Assembly: GCA_943840615.1 (NCBI GenBank) | Contig: CALSVI010000004.1 | Location: 108,217 to 172,216, forward strand | Origin: an uncultured Luminiphilus sp. | GTDB taxonomy: Bacteria > Pseudomonadota > Gammaproteobacteria > Pseudomonadales > Halieaceae | Direction of reading: 5' to 3' | Length of the DNA: 64,000 bases | Part shown: positions 1 through 9,173 of the stretch, piece after piece | How positions within the stretch are numbered: position 1 is the stretch's first letter | Layout: each line of letters starts with the position of its first letter | The notes under the pieces: generated by a model | Told to the model about the DNA's origin: nothing | Seen by the model: the letters and a program-made list of their open reading frames with translations, nothing else | Databases searched by the model: none | Made by a program: the position numbers and the translations under genes

Positions 1-1
1 A

Positions 2-310
2 CTGCCCATGATGGTCAACATCCCGATCGAGCAGATCACGGCGGCTGACCTACGCGTGTATCGCGATGGCACCGGCGATATTCTGCTCAAGGCAAGCGCA
101 GACCGAAAGCTATATTGGGTGCTGTTGTGGCCCAATGTGTCGGCTTGGTATTCGCGGCCAGTCAGGCCGTTGCTAAGAGGCGTGCCTGAGCCTCAATCGG
201 CAGCAGAAGCGTTTGCCGCCGTCGCCAGCCAGCATTACCGGGTGACGACAGAATCAACTACCGCTCGAATGGCGGTGCAGGCTGCGGGAGACCCGTTACC
301 GGCGGGCTAA
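2..310 (+). CDS. puhB: PuhB, photosynthetic complex assembly protein (5' truncated)
   Basis: Only the C-terminal part (about 100 residues) lies in the window; the family is normally around 200 residues, so the start is off the left edge. The stretch containing RDGTGDI followed by a hydrophobic and basic tail matches the C-terminal domain of PuhB, an inner-membrane protein needed to assemble the reaction centre with LH1. It is followed within 8 bp by puhC and then puhE, the usual puhB-puhC-puhE order, which supports the call. The first in-frame ATG (position 8) is internal to the protein, not a real start. PuhA should lie just left of the window. Confidence 0.85.
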   Translation: MPMMVNIPIEQITAADLRVYRDGTGDILLKASADRKLYWVLLWPNVSAWYSRPVRPLLRGVPEPQSAAEAFAAVASQHYRVTTESTTARMAVQAAGDPLPAG

Positions 311-317
311 ACGATCT

Positions 318-812
318 ATGGAGGGGGGGCAGAAGCGGCCGAGGCAATCACTCGGACACCCAATGGTCTGGGTGATTGTTGCCATGGCATTGCTGTGGGC
401 GTGGGGGGTATCCAGAGAAGATGCCACCTATGCACCGCCGCCGCCGCAAGCCGCCTTGCCTGTCTCATCTGTCGACTTACTGTTTATCGATGGCCCGCAA
501 GGGCGCATTGATGTGGCGGACGCGAGGACGCAGTCCACCCTGGCGGTATTTGCCTCCGGTGAGGGTAGTTTTCTGCGCGGTATTCTGAGAAGCCTCGTTC
601 GGGAGCGACGCGTCCGCGATCTCGACCCGGGGGGTGCCTTCAGTCTTGCCCTGCTCGATAACGGCAGTTTGGTTATCTCTGATCCCGATACCGGATACTG
701 GATGGCGCTAGAAGCCTTTGGTGCCGATAACCGACGCCTGTTTGCTGAAATATTAAAAGAAGCAACTGCGGTCGATGCTGTCACCGCAAGCGCAATCGGC
801 GCGAAGCAATGA
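318..812 (+). CDS. puhC: PuhC, photosynthetic complex assembly protein
   Basis: A 164-residue protein with one N-terminal membrane segment (about residues 16-30), a proline-rich linker, and a soluble domain containing the GSFLRG and DNGSLVISDP-type strands of the PuhC family. PuhC is a membrane-anchored periplasmic factor that helps assemble or reorganise the reaction centre-LH1 core. It starts 8 bp after puhB and its last codons overlap the puhE start (ATGA, 809-812), so the three genes are translationally coupled. A shorter start at 363 would begin right at the membrane segment; 318 is preferred because it gives a positively charged cytoplasmic N-terminus. Confidence 0.85.
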   Translation: MEGGQKRPRQSLGHPMVWVIVAMALLWAWGVSREDATYAPPPPQAALPVSSVDLLFIDGPQGRIDVADARTQSTLAVFASGEGSFLRGILRSLVRERRVRDLDPGGAFSLALLDNGSLVISDPDTGYWMALEAFGADNRRLFAEILKEATAVDAVTASAIGAKQ

Positions 813-1572
813 TCTGGTTGGCCCTCGCCGTTGCCGTGTTGCTCTGGTGGCTCATGACCGGGTTGGCACTCATGAGCGTCCACCAGCCTCCTGCGCGCAA
901 GCGGGCCATTTTTGCATTGGTCAGTTTGCTGGCGCTTGCGGCACTGTTTGGTGTCGAGATGAATGCGGCACGCCACACGACCTCGGCGACCATTGCCGGG
1001 TTTGCGATGGGTCTGGTTATCTGGGCCTGGTTGGAACTGAGCTACTTAATGGGGTACATCACCGGACCGATAAAACGGCCCGCAGCAGCCTCGATGACGA
1101 TTGCCGCAGCGTTTCTACAATGCGTTAGGCACGACCATCTATCACGAATTCCTCGTGGTTGGGGTGGTTGGAATCGTTTGTATTCTGGGTGCAGGGCTCC
1201 CTAACCCCACGATTCAAAATACGCTTGCGGTGCTGTGGTTGATGCGCTGGAGTACCAAACTGAACCTGTTCCTGGGTGTCAGGCACTTCAACAGCCAATG
1301 GCTGCCCGACAATATGCGCTATATCACCAGTTACCTGAAAGCAGGTAAAAACAGCTGGTTTATCATTTTTTTCGACGATTTTCGCGGCCTATTGCACCTA
1401 TTTACTGTTTTCTTTTGGCCAGATCGCTGCCGAGCCGGCGAGCGCGCTGTCGCTGTTTCTCGTGGGCTGGTTGGCAGTGTTAGCGGTTCTGGAGCATTGC
1501 TTTCTGATGATGCCCATGGGTGAAACCGCGCTCTGGCGATGGGCGGAGGTCAATACTCGGAAATCTCCCTGA
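809..1572 (+). CDS. puhE: PuhE, photosynthetic complex assembly protein (two frameshifts)
   Basis: Multi-pass membrane protein of the DUF3623/PuhE family. The reading frame is broken twice. The N-terminal part (809 to about 1097) carries the first membrane segments and the ITGP motif; the middle part (from about 1098) has TTIYHE and STKLNLFLGV, both family hallmarks; the last part (from about 1372) contains the final helices and ends with ETALWRWAE. Each break needs removal of one base: one near 1097-1100 and one in the run of seven T at 1366-1372. Repaired length is 253 residues, normal for the family. Because all three parts are well conserved, sequencing error is more likely than decay. 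Confidence 0.8.
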
Positions 1573-1741
1573 TCATGGCTAGCGCCCGCCCATGTTTTTC
1601 CTTGACGTTGTTATCCAGCAGGCATAGTGTAAGCCAAGATCTGGAAAACAGACGAGTTACTGGGAAGTTATTGACGCTACCGTTTTTGATCTTCGGTTCC
1701 GCCACGCGGTGACCCAGTCAGTAAGGTACTAGGGGGCGAAC

Positions 1742-3058
1742 ATGAGTTTAATTTCTGGGGCGTGGCCTTCCGAGCAGTCAGCTAATATCTCGGCAAGGTC
1801 ACCTGACACCCACTCTTTGGGTGAGCACGCCACGCAAGTCAGCGAGGCGCTACTTCAACCGTATTTTGCAGCACTGAGAGAACGTTCAGATGCGTCACTT
1901 GCACTCAATGTGCACCTGCCGTTTTGTCCCTCACGTTGCCTGAGCTGCGACCGTATTGCCGTCGTGCAGCATCAACCGGATGAGTTAGAGCACTACGTTG
2001 CCAATTTAGCGCGCGAACTGGCACGTGCTGCGCAAACTGTGGACACCGCTCGGCCTCTGACGCGAGTCCACTTTGGTGGCGGCTCGCCCAATCACCTTTC
2101 GGAGCTGGCGCTGGCGACGGTGTTCTCGCACATCAATGAGCATTTTACTGTTGACGCCAACACACAGTTCTCAATGGAGTTGAATCCGCGGAGAACGTCG
2201 CGTGCACAGCTGAATTTTCTGAAAGGTCTGGGCGTTGAGCACATCAAGCTCGAGGTGCGCGATGTAGACGCCAACGTCCAGCGAGAGATCGGTCGAATTC
2301 AGTCTTTGGAGTTACTCGAAGATGTGATTTCTATCGCTCATGGGGTCAATTTTGACTCCATTGGTATGGATTATCTTGTTGGGCTTCCCGGTCAAACCGC
2401 CGACTCCTGTGAACAGAGTATCGACGCTATCGTGTCACTGGGACCCGATTGGCTGGTGTGTTTACCCTTCAAGCGGCGAGAATCCCGATTCCCGCATCAA
2501 ATAGCGGTGGACTCACAGCATCTTCCGTCACTGGCTGATCGGCTCGTTATGTTCAACCAGGTTCAGATGAGTCTGACGGAGGCCGGTTACGAGGGAGTCG
2601 GACTGAATGTCTATGCCAAGCCGGATCATCAGCTGGCTATCGCGCAGCAAGAAGGTCGCTTGGCACTGAATGTACTTGGATACGGTACGGATGCCGATCA
2701 GGCTGTCATGGGTATTGGTCTGGGCGCTTTAGGTGAGTTGCCGGGGCTGGTGCTTCAGAATCAGACTAAGCTGAGCTCCTGGCACAAAATGGTCGAATCC
2801 GGTTCACTGAGTGCAACCTCTGCCGTGATCTCTGACGACAAGACGACATTGCAACGAAAAGTCATGCGCAGCCTCATGTGCAGGCAAAGTATTTCGGTTG
2901 CCAGCCTGACCGCGTCGCAGCAAAAAGAGTGGGTGCAGCCTCTTATTGGTAATGGGTATGCGGAGCAGAAGAGCGGCGACTATCGGTTGACGGAACTCGG
3001 TCGATCGATGCTTCCCCATGTCTGGACCGATTCTTCGCCGGCCTTCCGGGCGTTTTAA
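1742..3058 (+). CDS. hemN: Radical SAM coproporphyrinogen III oxidase, HemN family
   Basis: A 438-residue radical SAM protein. Cysteines 62, 66 and 69 form the CxxxCxxC cluster-binding motif inside an HLPFC context, followed by the HFGGGSPNHL strand (SAM-binding glycines) and the MDYLVGLPGQT strand, all typical of oxygen-independent coproporphyrinogen oxidases. The extra Cys found right after the motif in classical HemN is Asp here, so the gene could also be a HemN-like paralogue. Its place directly after the puh genes fits a role in supplying protoporphyrinogen for bacteriochlorophyll when oxygen is low. It lies 169 bp after puhE and may have its own promoter. Confidence 0.8.
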   Translation: MSLISGAWPSEQSANISARSPDTHSLGEHATQVSEALLQPYFAALRERSDASLALNVHLPFCPSRCLSCDRIAVVQHQPDELEHYVANLARELARAAQTVDTARPLTRVHFGGGSPNHLSELALATVFSHINEHFTVDANTQFSMELNPRRTSRAQLNFLKGLGVEHIKLEVRDVDANVQREIGRIQSLELLEDVISIAHGVNFDSIGMDYLVGLPGQTADSCEQSIDAIVSLGPDWLVCLPFKRRESRFPHQIAVDSQHLPSLADRLVMFNQVQMSLTEAGYEGVGLNVYAKPDHQLAIAQQEGRLALNVLGYGTDADQAVMGIGLGALGELPGLVLQNQTKLSSWHKMVESGSLSATSAVISDDKTTLQRKVMRSLMCRQSISVASLTASQQKEWVQPLIGNGYAEQKSGDYRLTELGRSMLPHVWTDSSPAFRAF

Positions 3059-3067
3059 CCAGCTTGC

Positions 3068-3688
3068 TTAGGCACCTCCTGGGTGCCATTTCAAACCAAT
3101 GCTTTCAAGCGTGTCCGCGTGATGTCCCGAGCGGAGCGCCGCCCACTCGATTTTGAACCAAGGCGTGAGGGTTTCGGGCGTTCTATCAAGCCAATCATCG
3201 AGGGCGTTAGGGCTGATCCATTGCCAGTCACTGATCTCCTGTGGATTAGGAGAGGGCGTCGCATCGGTGCAACCGACGTAGACTGAGCACAGCTCATGTT
3301 CCGCACCGAAATCGTCAAACTGTGCCTGATACCGAAACTGGTGTGTAAACGACAGTGGCGCCGCGACGCCAAGCTCTTCCTTAAGACGCCGTTGAGTGGC
3401 GATACCGTTGGATTCCCCCTGTCGTGGATGGCTGCAGCAGGTGTTCGACCAATATCCGGGCCAAAGGGGCTTTTGCTCACTGCGTCTTTGCAGCAGCACT
3501 TCACCCTTTGAGTTGAACAGAAATATTGAAAAGGCTCGATGTAGGGTGCCGCTCCCCCGGTGTAATTCGGCTTTCGTACCGTATCCAAGAACACGATCTT
3601 GCGCGTCGACAACAATCAGCGCTTCGCTGTCGAAAGAGACGGTCTCTCCAGATTCTGGAGGCGCAGCTGACGTTTGCCGTGGGTTCAT
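3068..3688 (-). CDS. idi: Isopentenyl-diphosphate delta-isomerase, type 1 (Nudix)
   Basis: A 206-residue protein with the Nudix fold of type 1 IPP isomerases: the catalytic cysteine lies in NTCCSHP, and the E-rich Nudix helix (RRLKEELG) and a C-terminal WF/EW motif follow. It converts IPP and DMAPP, feeding geranylgeranyl diphosphate for both carotenoids and the bacteriochlorophyll tail. ATG 3688 is chosen over the in-frame TTG at 3703. It lies downstream of pufA on the same strand, past a strong hairpin, and is tail-to-tail with hemN with 9 bp between stops. Confidence 0.92.
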   Translation of the reverse strand: MNPRQTSAAPPESGETVSFDSEALIVVDAQDRVLGYGTKAELHRGSGTLHRAFSIFLFNSKGEVLLQRRSEQKPLWPGYWSNTCCSHPRQGESNGIATQRRLKEELGVAAPLSFTHQFRYQAQFDDFGAEHELCSVYVGCTDATPSPNPQEISDWQWISPNALDDWLDRTPETLTPWFKIEWAALRSGHHADTLESIGLKWHPGGA

Positions 3689-3858
3689 GATGCTTGTCCC
3701 CAAAAATAAAATGACCCGCTCCCCGAAGGGAAGTGGTGTCAGAAAAGCAGTTTAGTCTTCAAGGCGATCGACAGCTCTGGGGGCAGGGTGATCGCAAACT
3801 TTTCCACTTCTGTCACCACTGGTTCCGCCTGACGGCTTCACCGCGGGTCGTAAAATAT

Positions 3859-3879
3859 CAGGCCCCCATGAGGGGCCTG
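3859..3879 (-). terminator. Terminator downstream of pufA
   Basis: An 8-bp perfect GC-rich stem (CAGGCCCC with GGGGCCTG) closes a 5-nt loop 10 nt after the pufA stop; read on the minus strand it is followed by ATATTTTA. This is the likely end of the puf message, with some read-through into idi possible because the T tract is interrupted. Confidence 0.7.
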
Positions 3880-3888
3880 TAAAACGTG

Positions 3889-4080
3889 TTAGCTCCGTGC
3901 AGGAGGCATAGCCTCTTGCTGAGCGCTAACGGCAAGGCCGCCGCCGTTGGGGTCACCTAACCAGTTATATCTGTCAGTACTCAACAGAATAAAATGGATA
4001 GTGATTGCCAGTGTGAACACGGCAACTGCAACGCCCGTAAGGACTTGGCGTGGATCAAACAACATCCAAAATCTGTGCAT
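3889..4080 (-). CDS. pufA: PufA, light-harvesting complex 1 alpha subunit
   Basis: A 63-residue single-span protein starting MHRFWMLFDPR, the signature N-terminus of LH1 alpha. The helix carries the histidine of AITIHFILLST that ligates bacteriochlorophyll, followed by YNWL. The C-terminal tail (about 20 residues after the helix) is moderately long for the family. GGAGA lies upstream of the start. It follows pufB by 71 bp and ends the puf operon, unlike the classical pufQBALM order where LH1 genes precede the reaction centre genes. Confidence 0.95.
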   Translation of the reverse strand: MHRFWMLFDPRQVLTGVAVAVFTLAITIHFILLSTDRYNWLGDPNGGGLAVSAQQEAMPPARS

Positions 4081-4151
4081 AAGTTGTCTCCGTTACTTAA
4101 TTGCGAGGTGGCCGAAACCACACGCTGTGAACAAAGCGGTCTCCTTGGTTC

Positions 4152-4277
4152 TTAGAACCAGGGCTTCCACATATAGAGCAACCAATGTGCAACGATCGCG
4201 ATGCCCACAAAGCCGATGAATCCAGTCACATATGCTGAGTGGAATTCTTTAGCTTCGCTTTCAGACAAACTACTCAT
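4152..4277 (-). CDS. pufB: PufB, light-harvesting complex 1 beta subunit
   Basis: A 41-residue protein read from the sequence: it begins MSSLSESEAKEFH, contains the conserved EFHSAYVTGF segment, the bacteriochlorophyll-binding histidine in IVAHWLL and ends YMWKPWF, all typical of LH1 beta. A clear GGGAGG ribosome site lies 8 nt before the ATG. An ATGTA-N11-TACAT palindrome (4292-4312) sits just upstream in the leader; its spacing (TGT-N13-ACA) is one base longer than a PpsR box. The gene lies 203 bp downstream of pufC, behind two intercistronic hairpins. Confidence 0.95.
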   Translation of the reverse strand: MSSLSESEAKEFHSAYVTGFIGFVGIAIVAHWLLYMWKPWF

Positions 4278-4441
4278 GGTTAATACCTCCCATGTACGTT
4301 TGTTTTCTACATTTGCCGCCTGATCGCACCGAAGTGCTCTTAGACGACGCCGTTTTGGATCAAAACTTCACTCGCGAGTGTCGTATTCATCCTTCTTTGC
4401 CAAGCCGAAGTGGCCTGGCGCAGAACTTTCCTACCTGAAAT

Positions 4442-4471
4442 GCCCGGTAGGGCGGGGCGGCAAGCCACCCC
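4442..4471 (-). other. Intercistronic stem-loops between pufC and pufB
   Basis: Two adjacent hairpins follow the pufC stop by 9 nt on the minus strand: an 8-bp stem (4454-4471) and a 4-bp GCCC/GGGC stem (4442-4453). Neither is followed by a T tract, so they are unlikely to be strong terminators. Hairpins between LH1 and reaction-centre genes in other puf operons protect RNA segments and set subunit ratios; the same role is inferred here, though the position differs because the LH1 genes are distal. Confidence 0.5.
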
Positions 4472-4480
4472 TATTAATCT

Positions 4481-5557
4481 CTAGTTCGCTTCTCCCGACA
4501 TAATGACTCCTTCCGCTTCTTCCACTGGTTCAGCGGGTGCTGCAACCGGCGCCAGAGCGCTTAGGTTCGGGTAGTCTGCAAGCATGTTGGCGCCAAGTAG
4601 GGGCTGATAGGCACCCTGATGGCAGGTCGCACAGTTCACTTTCTGTGCGTCACCCAGTGGCCCTTGCCGATAAGCAGGAAGCCACTCATTGGTCGGGTTG
4701 ATGTACGCGTTGTTCATCTCCTTGACCATCTGCTGTCCATGCCACGCCTGAACTCGCTCAGAGTTACTCTGATCCCAAGCGGCAAATGCCCGAGTGTTAT
4801 GGCAGTGCGTGCAGTTCACACCCAGCGCATCGGAGTAGTGCATCATCAAGCTATAAACGTATTCGGTGCTCTCGATTGATGACTCGTGTCCGGTGGGCAA
4901 GGCGGTATCACCCGCGACCCGAGCAGCGTTGTCCTCAAGCAGATAACGCGTGAAGGGGTCAAAGGGGAGCGATGCGTAAGCGTTGGACTCTTGATGCGCG
5001 ACGTTCTGCATCTGGTGAACGACACCCGACGCATGTCGGGGCGGTACACCAATTGTCCACACGTACTCGGGGACGTTATTGCCGCGGTGACAGGTGTAGC
5101 AGGTCACACCGGCGCCGCCGACATGAGCGTCCCAGTTCTCGTTCGCGTTCTGAGTCATGGCGATCATCACGCGCGACACTTTCTTGGTATAGAGGGTGTC
5201 AGTTTCAAAACCCTCGCCCGGAACGTGACAGTAATTACAGCCCTGTTCAGGGGAAACCCATTCGGTGATGGCAGCCATCAGCCGAGTGAACTCGCCAACC
5301 GACAGATGACCCAGCACCTGCACGTTTTGGTAGATATCACCGGCCTTGGGGCCCTCTGAACTGACCGCGGGGATGGCGTCCGGAACCTGATTCGCGGCGA
5401 CCACCTCCTGCAGCGCCTCGGGGCTATAGATCGCCTCCATGCCCGTGCCACGATAGCCTCGTTGCACGGATTCCTGAGGAGGAATATCGCAGCCGCTGAG
5501 AAGCGCAGCCGTGAGTGCCGCGGCGCTGGCAAACCATTTCATAGTGAAGATTTTCAT
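4481..5557 (-). CDS. pufC: PufC, tetrahaem reaction-centre cytochrome c subunit
   Basis: A 358-residue exported lipoprotein: signal peptide ending in the lipobox LSGC (Cys 23), then four CxxCH haem-binding motifs (CNYCH, CYTCH, CTHCH, CATCH) with the spaced methionines that serve as axial ligands. It donates electrons to the photo-oxidised special pair from the periplasmic side. The start codon overlaps the pufM stop by 4 bp (ATGA), which indicates coupled translation. The C-terminus has an acidic, proline- and alanine-rich tail past the last haem. Confidence 0.95.
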   Translation of the reverse strand: MKIFTMKWFASAAALTAALLSGCDIPPQESVQRGYRGTGMEAIYSPEALQEVVAANQVPDAIPAVSSEGPKAGDIYQNVQVLGHLSVGEFTRLMAAITEWVSPEQGCNYCHVPGEGFETDTLYTKKVSRVMIAMTQNANENWDAHVGGAGVTCYTCHRGNNVPEYVWTIGVPPRHASGVVHQMQNVAHQESNAYASLPFDPFTRYLLEDNAARVAGDTALPTGHESSIESTEYVYSLMMHYSDALGVNCTHCHNTRAFAAWDQSNSERVQAWHGQQMVKEMNNAYINPTNEWLPAYRQGPLGDAQKVNCATCHQGAYQPLLGANMLADYPNLSALAPVAAPAEPVEEAEGVIMSGEAN

Positions 5558-6528
5558 TGCGCAGCCTCCATCATTGGGTCAAGCACCGGGGTGGCCTCGA
5601 GCGGAGGATAGGGCGGCACGATGCCGTGCTTCATACCCCAGAGGTACCAGTTCTCAACCACGGTACCGGTGAGCAGAATGCCAATGGCTCCGGTCAACAC
5701 GGTCAATACGGCAAACCACCATGCCCATCGGTGAATGGATTCCATTGAAGCGTTGAAGCCCATGCACCATCTCCAGAACAAGGCACCGCGCTCTGCTGCG
5801 GTACCGCGATCGGTGATCTGATCGATCTCCCGGTCAGCGCCATACCGGCTAGTGGCGAGAATAGTGGCTCCATGCATCGCAAACAGCACGGCTGAGCCGT
5901 ATAGGAAGGCGATAGAGAGCATATGGAATGGGTTGTAGAACAGGTTGCCGTAGCGCAACGAGAAGGCCGCTGTCCAATCCAGGTGCGGGAAGATGCCAAA
6001 AGGCACCGCCTCATTCCACGACCCCATGAGTACCGGCCGAATGAAGCCGAGCACGAGGTAGAGGAGGATGGCCCCGCCAAATGCCCACGCTAGATAGTTG
6101 CTCATGCCGAGGTTGCGCGAAATTCGGAAAGTGCGCGCCCACCAGAGCATGATGGACAGGGTCAGCAAGGCGCCGACAATCAGCCACCAGCCACCGTCGT
6201 TCAGTGGCGGAATCGATAAACCATACTCCGGGCCGGGGGGGTCCAGAGACAGCCAAAACAGCTGCCGGACGAACTGCACGGGGTCCCAGTTCACGGAGGC
6301 CAGCATGTTCATGCCAATAATCAAAAAGGCCAGCAGCCCGGTGATCAGCGAGAAAACGCCGAGCGTGCCGAGGTAGATGGGCCCGAGCTGTGCATCGCCC
6401 AGCTTGCCCAACAAGTGATTGTGAACGATGCCCTTGGTGCGATTACGCTCGTCTTCGCCAATTGGGACACCGGGATAGTCAGGTGCGGCGACCTGCACCT
6501 GCGTGAATATGTTTTGATACTCTCTCAT
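5554..6528 (-). CDS. pufM: PufM, photosynthetic reaction centre M subunit
   Basis: A 324-residue five-helix membrane protein. It shows the family landmarks: [15 protein letters not shown] in the first periplasmic loop, [26 protein letters not shown] carrying the special-pair and non-haem iron histidines, and [13 protein letters not shown] in the last helix. Together with PufL it binds the special pair, bacteriopheophytins, quinones and iron. It follows pufL by 15 bp and overlaps pufC by 4 bp. Confidence 0.96.
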   Translation of the reverse strand: MREYQNIFTQVQVAAPDYPGVPIGEDERNRTKGIVHNHLLGKLGDAQLGPIYLGTLGVFSLITGLLAFLIIGMNMLASVNWDPVQFVRQLFWLSLDPPGPEYGLSIPPLNDGGWWLIVGALLTLSIMLWWARTFRISRNLGMSNYLAWAFGGAILLYLVLGFIRPVLMGSWNEAVPFGIFPHLDWTAAFSLRYGNLFYNPFHMLSIAFLYGSAVLFAMHGATILATSRYGADREIDQITDRGTAAERGALFWRWCMGFNASMESIHRWAWWFAVLTVLTGAIGILLTGTVVENWYLWGMKHGIVPPYPPLEATPVLDPMMEAAQ

Positions 6529-6543
6529 AGCGCAGTTCCCTCC

Positions 6544-7368
6544 TTAGTACCAAACCGGCAGTTCTAACCACCAGTTCCACCATTCAGGCCAACCTCGGGT
6601 CCAGAATGGTCCGCTGATTACGATACAAACCGCACTCCAGAACGCAGCTGAAATGGCAACGAAGACACCTAAACGGTGAATGCCCAGCGCGCCAACGGAG
6701 TAACCAATATCGTCGCGGAAGAATGTGTTTTCATGTTCACCGGTCTTGACGGTCTCTCCCTCGCGGGGATCAGTGGCCATCAGAATGAGTGATCCATGCA
6801 TGGACAACGCCAGTGCGGTGGTGAAGAAGAACGTCACCGCAAGCATGTGCGCCGGGTTGTAATGAAAATGCAGGAACTGGTAGCCCACGTTGGAGACCCA
6901 GTCGAGGTGACTGAGAATGCCGTAAGGGAAGCCGTGGCCCCATGCGCCTAGCAGGACGGGTCGGACGATGACCAGTGTCACGTAGGCCAATATGGCGAAG
7001 CTGAAAGCGAAGGGGATATGCAGCCCCATGCCGAGCTTGCGTGATAATTCAACCTGTCTCAGCGCCCAGGAAGCAAAAGCTGCGACCGCACAGATAGTGA
7101 TGATCTGCCACAGTCCTCCCTCCATAAGGGGTGCGAGCCCTAACCCATAAGACAAGTCAGGTGGCGCAATATTGATCTGCCAAATGTTCCATGTCGGGCC
7201 CATCGCCGCTCCATAGACCAGTAGCGCGGTACCCAGACCTGCAAAAAACAGCGTTGTTACGCCAAAGAAGCCGACCCAGAAGGGGCCTATCCAGAAATCG
7301 AATAGATCACCTCCGAGTAGAGTCCCTCCCCGGACACGATACTTTTTTTCAAACGTCAGCATCGACAT
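6544..7368 (-). CDS. pufL: PufL, photosynthetic reaction centre L subunit
   Basis: A 274-residue, five-helix membrane protein starting with the conserved [21 protein letters not shown] segment. [24 protein letters not shown] carries the histidine ligands of the special pair and iron, and ALGIHRLG is the distal histidine helix. Length matches other PufL proteins. It is the third structural gene of the puf operon after pufQ and is followed by pufM, giving the unusual order Q-L-M-C-B-A. Confidence 0.96.
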   Translation of the reverse strand: MSMLTFEKKYRVRGGTLLGGDLFDFWIGPFWVGFFGVTTLFFAGLGTALLVYGAAMGPTWNIWQINIAPPDLSYGLGLAPLMEGGLWQIITICAVAAFASWALRQVELSRKLGMGLHIPFAFSFAILAYVTLVIVRPVLLGAWGHGFPYGILSHLDWVSNVGYQFLHFHYNPAHMLAVTFFFTTALALSMHGSLILMATDPREGETVKTGEHENTFFRDDIGYSVGALGIHRLGVFVAISAAFWSAVCIVISGPFWTRGWPEWWNWWLELPVWY

Positions 7369-7451
7369 GACATGACTCTCCCTTATGGCGACACGCGCCA
7401 GTTTTCAAACCACTTTCCCTCGACCCTCACATCCTGTTTGGGTCGTATGGA

Positions 7452-7664
7452 TTAAATCCTCATAAAGGCATAGGGCGTAAGGCTGTATGCCTCGCGCCGC
7501 GCCTCTTGCCAGCAGCTATCCGTGCTGCTGCCCCGTTGCAAAGTGAGTGACTTCAGTACTGCCGCGAACAGGAACCACGTGAAAACCATCACGAACAGGA
7601 TCCGGAACTGCATTTGCTCCCAGATACCGTGTGTCCCATCGCTTGTTTTGTTATGCGTTGCCAT
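7452..7664 (-). CDS. pufQ: PufQ-like small membrane protein
   Basis: A 70-residue protein with one membrane helix (QFRILFVMVFTWFLFAAVL) and a C-terminus EARREAYSLTPYAFMR, which resembles the WREAGEITP-type end of known PufQ proteins. PufQ is reported to influence bacteriochlorophyll synthesis or delivery to complexes. ATG 7664 is preferred over an in-frame codon at 7682 because GGAGG lies 5 nt upstream of it. It sits between bchZ (54 bp) and pufL (83 bp), the expected place. The similarity is weak over the N-terminal half. Confidence 0.75.
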   Translation of the reverse strand: MATHNKTSDGTHGIWEQMQFRILFVMVFTWFLFAAVLKSLTLQRGSSTDSCWQEARREAYSLTPYAFMRI

Positions 7665-7718
7665 GAGTCCTCCCCTCCCCAAAGGGTGTTTCTGTCACTA
7701 TCGAAGTCGTGCTCTGAT

Positions 7719-9173
7719 TCATGCGGCATCTCCAAACTGCAGGCTTTCGCTGGCGTGTTGGACATGTTCAATTTCTACCGTGGCGACTCCCGCTGCGCGG
7801 GCGACCTGCTCGGCGGCATCTCGCAGACGCTTGGCGGCGGAGATGCGGACTAAAATAGGTTGCGCTGCGACGATGCGATCGAGACCGTTCTGCGCAGTCT
7901 CGGCCCATATCAGCGTCTCTGCTGCGCGCGCCGGCGTGGCCTCGACCTTGTCGAGATCCGTGCCAAGCGGGAGCACATTGAAGAGGGCGTCAAAGAGGGC
8001 GTTGCAAACCTCTTGAATGAGGTAGCAGGTTCCCGCATACCCCATGAAAGGTGTGCCGGTATGCCGACGAATGATGGTGCCAGGTAGCGATGCGGGTATA
8101 TAAACACTCTTGTCGCCCGCTTCGTTCACATACATCCGCTCGTTGTAGCCACCAAACACCAAGAGTGCGCCGGACTGATGAATCGCTTCACGCACTTCCT
8201 GATTATTCGGTTTGACGCCCGCTTTGCGAGAAAAATGGAACGCACAGGGCAGGCCCAGTTCGCCCTCGAGGAAGTGTCGTAGACCTCGGGTGTATGTCTC
8301 AGTGGCAACGACGCCAAAGCTGGCGGTACCAAAGAAATCTTGGGTCACGGAACGCCACAGATCCCAAACCGGTTTCAGCGTGGTGTGCTTTTCCTGTTCG
8401 ATGAACGGCTCGGGGTCGAGTCCCAATTCCTCGCCGAGTGCACGCAGGAATTTGGTTGTGCTATCGAGACCAATGGGTGCCTGAAAGTAGGGTGCTTCCA
8501 GCGCTTCGCAGAGCTTGCGACCGTATTCGCGATACAAACAGACGTTGGCATCGGCGTCCGCCAGGGCGACGATCTCGTCCAGCGGGCAACCCAGTGGAAA
8601 GATCATGTTGATCTCAGCCCCAATGCCCTCGATCAGCCGCTGGATCTCGGCGAGATCGGACGGCGTATTAAAGTAGCCGTAAGCGGGCCCAATGATATTC
8701 ACGCGCTTCACTGCGGTGTCGGTTTTCTTGGCCTTGCGCTTTTTCGCCTTGGCTTTACCAAACTGATCCCAAAGCCAGACCAGAGCCCGGTCGGCGCTCT
8801 GCCACTGATCCTCATCAATGGTTCGCGGCAGGAATCGTTGAATATTGGTGTCTGTCGGTGTGACGCCGCCGCCAATCATTTCCGCAATAGACCCGGTCAC
8901 CACCACGCTAGGTTTTTTGGGGTCGAGGGTTTGATGGGCGCGGCGCAACGCACCCTCTGTGCCGCGTTGCCCCAGTTCTTCTTCCGCAAGCCCTGTCACC
9001 ACAATCGGTAACTCGTGGGGCGGGAGTGCATCGGTATAGTGCAGCACGGAGGTCACGGGCAAATTTTCGCACCCGACGGGACCATCGATAATGACCTGAA
9101 GGCCTTTGACCGCTGTGAACATGTACACCGAGCCCCAGTAGCCGCCAGCGCGATCATGATCGAGAACCAGCAT
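7719..9173 (-). CDS. bchZ: BchZ, chlorophyllide a reductase subunit Z
   Basis: A 484-residue nitrogenase-like protein beginning [17 protein letters not shown], the conserved BchZ N-terminus. With BchY it forms the catalytic part of chlorophyllide a oxidoreductase, which reduces ring B during bacteriochlorophyll synthesis. The start is fixed at 9173: the codon overlaps the bchY stop (TAATG) and GGAGG lies 8 nt upstream; the longer form starting at 9221 would run into bchY. A lysine- and alanine-rich insert (about residue 145-155) is noticeable. Confidence 0.95.
   Translation of the reverse strand: MLVLDHDRAGGYWGSVYMFTAVKGLQVIIDGPVGCENLPVTSVLHYTDALPPHELPIVVTGLAEEELGQRGTEGALRRAHQTLDPKKPSVVVTGSIAEMIGGGVTPTDTNIQRFLPRTIDEDQWQSADRALVWLWDQFGKAKAKKRKAKKTDTAVKRVNIIGPAYGYFNTPSDLAEIQRLIEGIGAEINMIFPLGCPLDEIVALADADANVCLYREYGRKLCEALEAPYFQAPIGLDSTTKFLRALGEELGLDPEPFIEQEKHTTLKPVWDLWRSVTQDFFGTASFGVVATETYTRGLRHFLEGELGLPCAFHFSRKAGVKPNNQEVREAIHQSGALLVFGGYNERMYVNEAGDKSVYIPASLPGTIIRRHTGTPFMGYAGTCYLIQEVCNALFDALFNVLPLGTDLDKVEATPARAAETLIWAETAQNGLDRIVAAQPILVRISAAKRLRDAAEQVARAAGVATVEIEHVQHASESLQFGDAA

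Noticed and set aside
4292..4312. ATGTA-N11-TACAT palindrome upstream of pufB as a PpsR box
   Set aside because: The spacing is TGT-N13-ACA, one base more than the canonical box, and it lies 15 bp before the start codon in the leader, so I do not count it.
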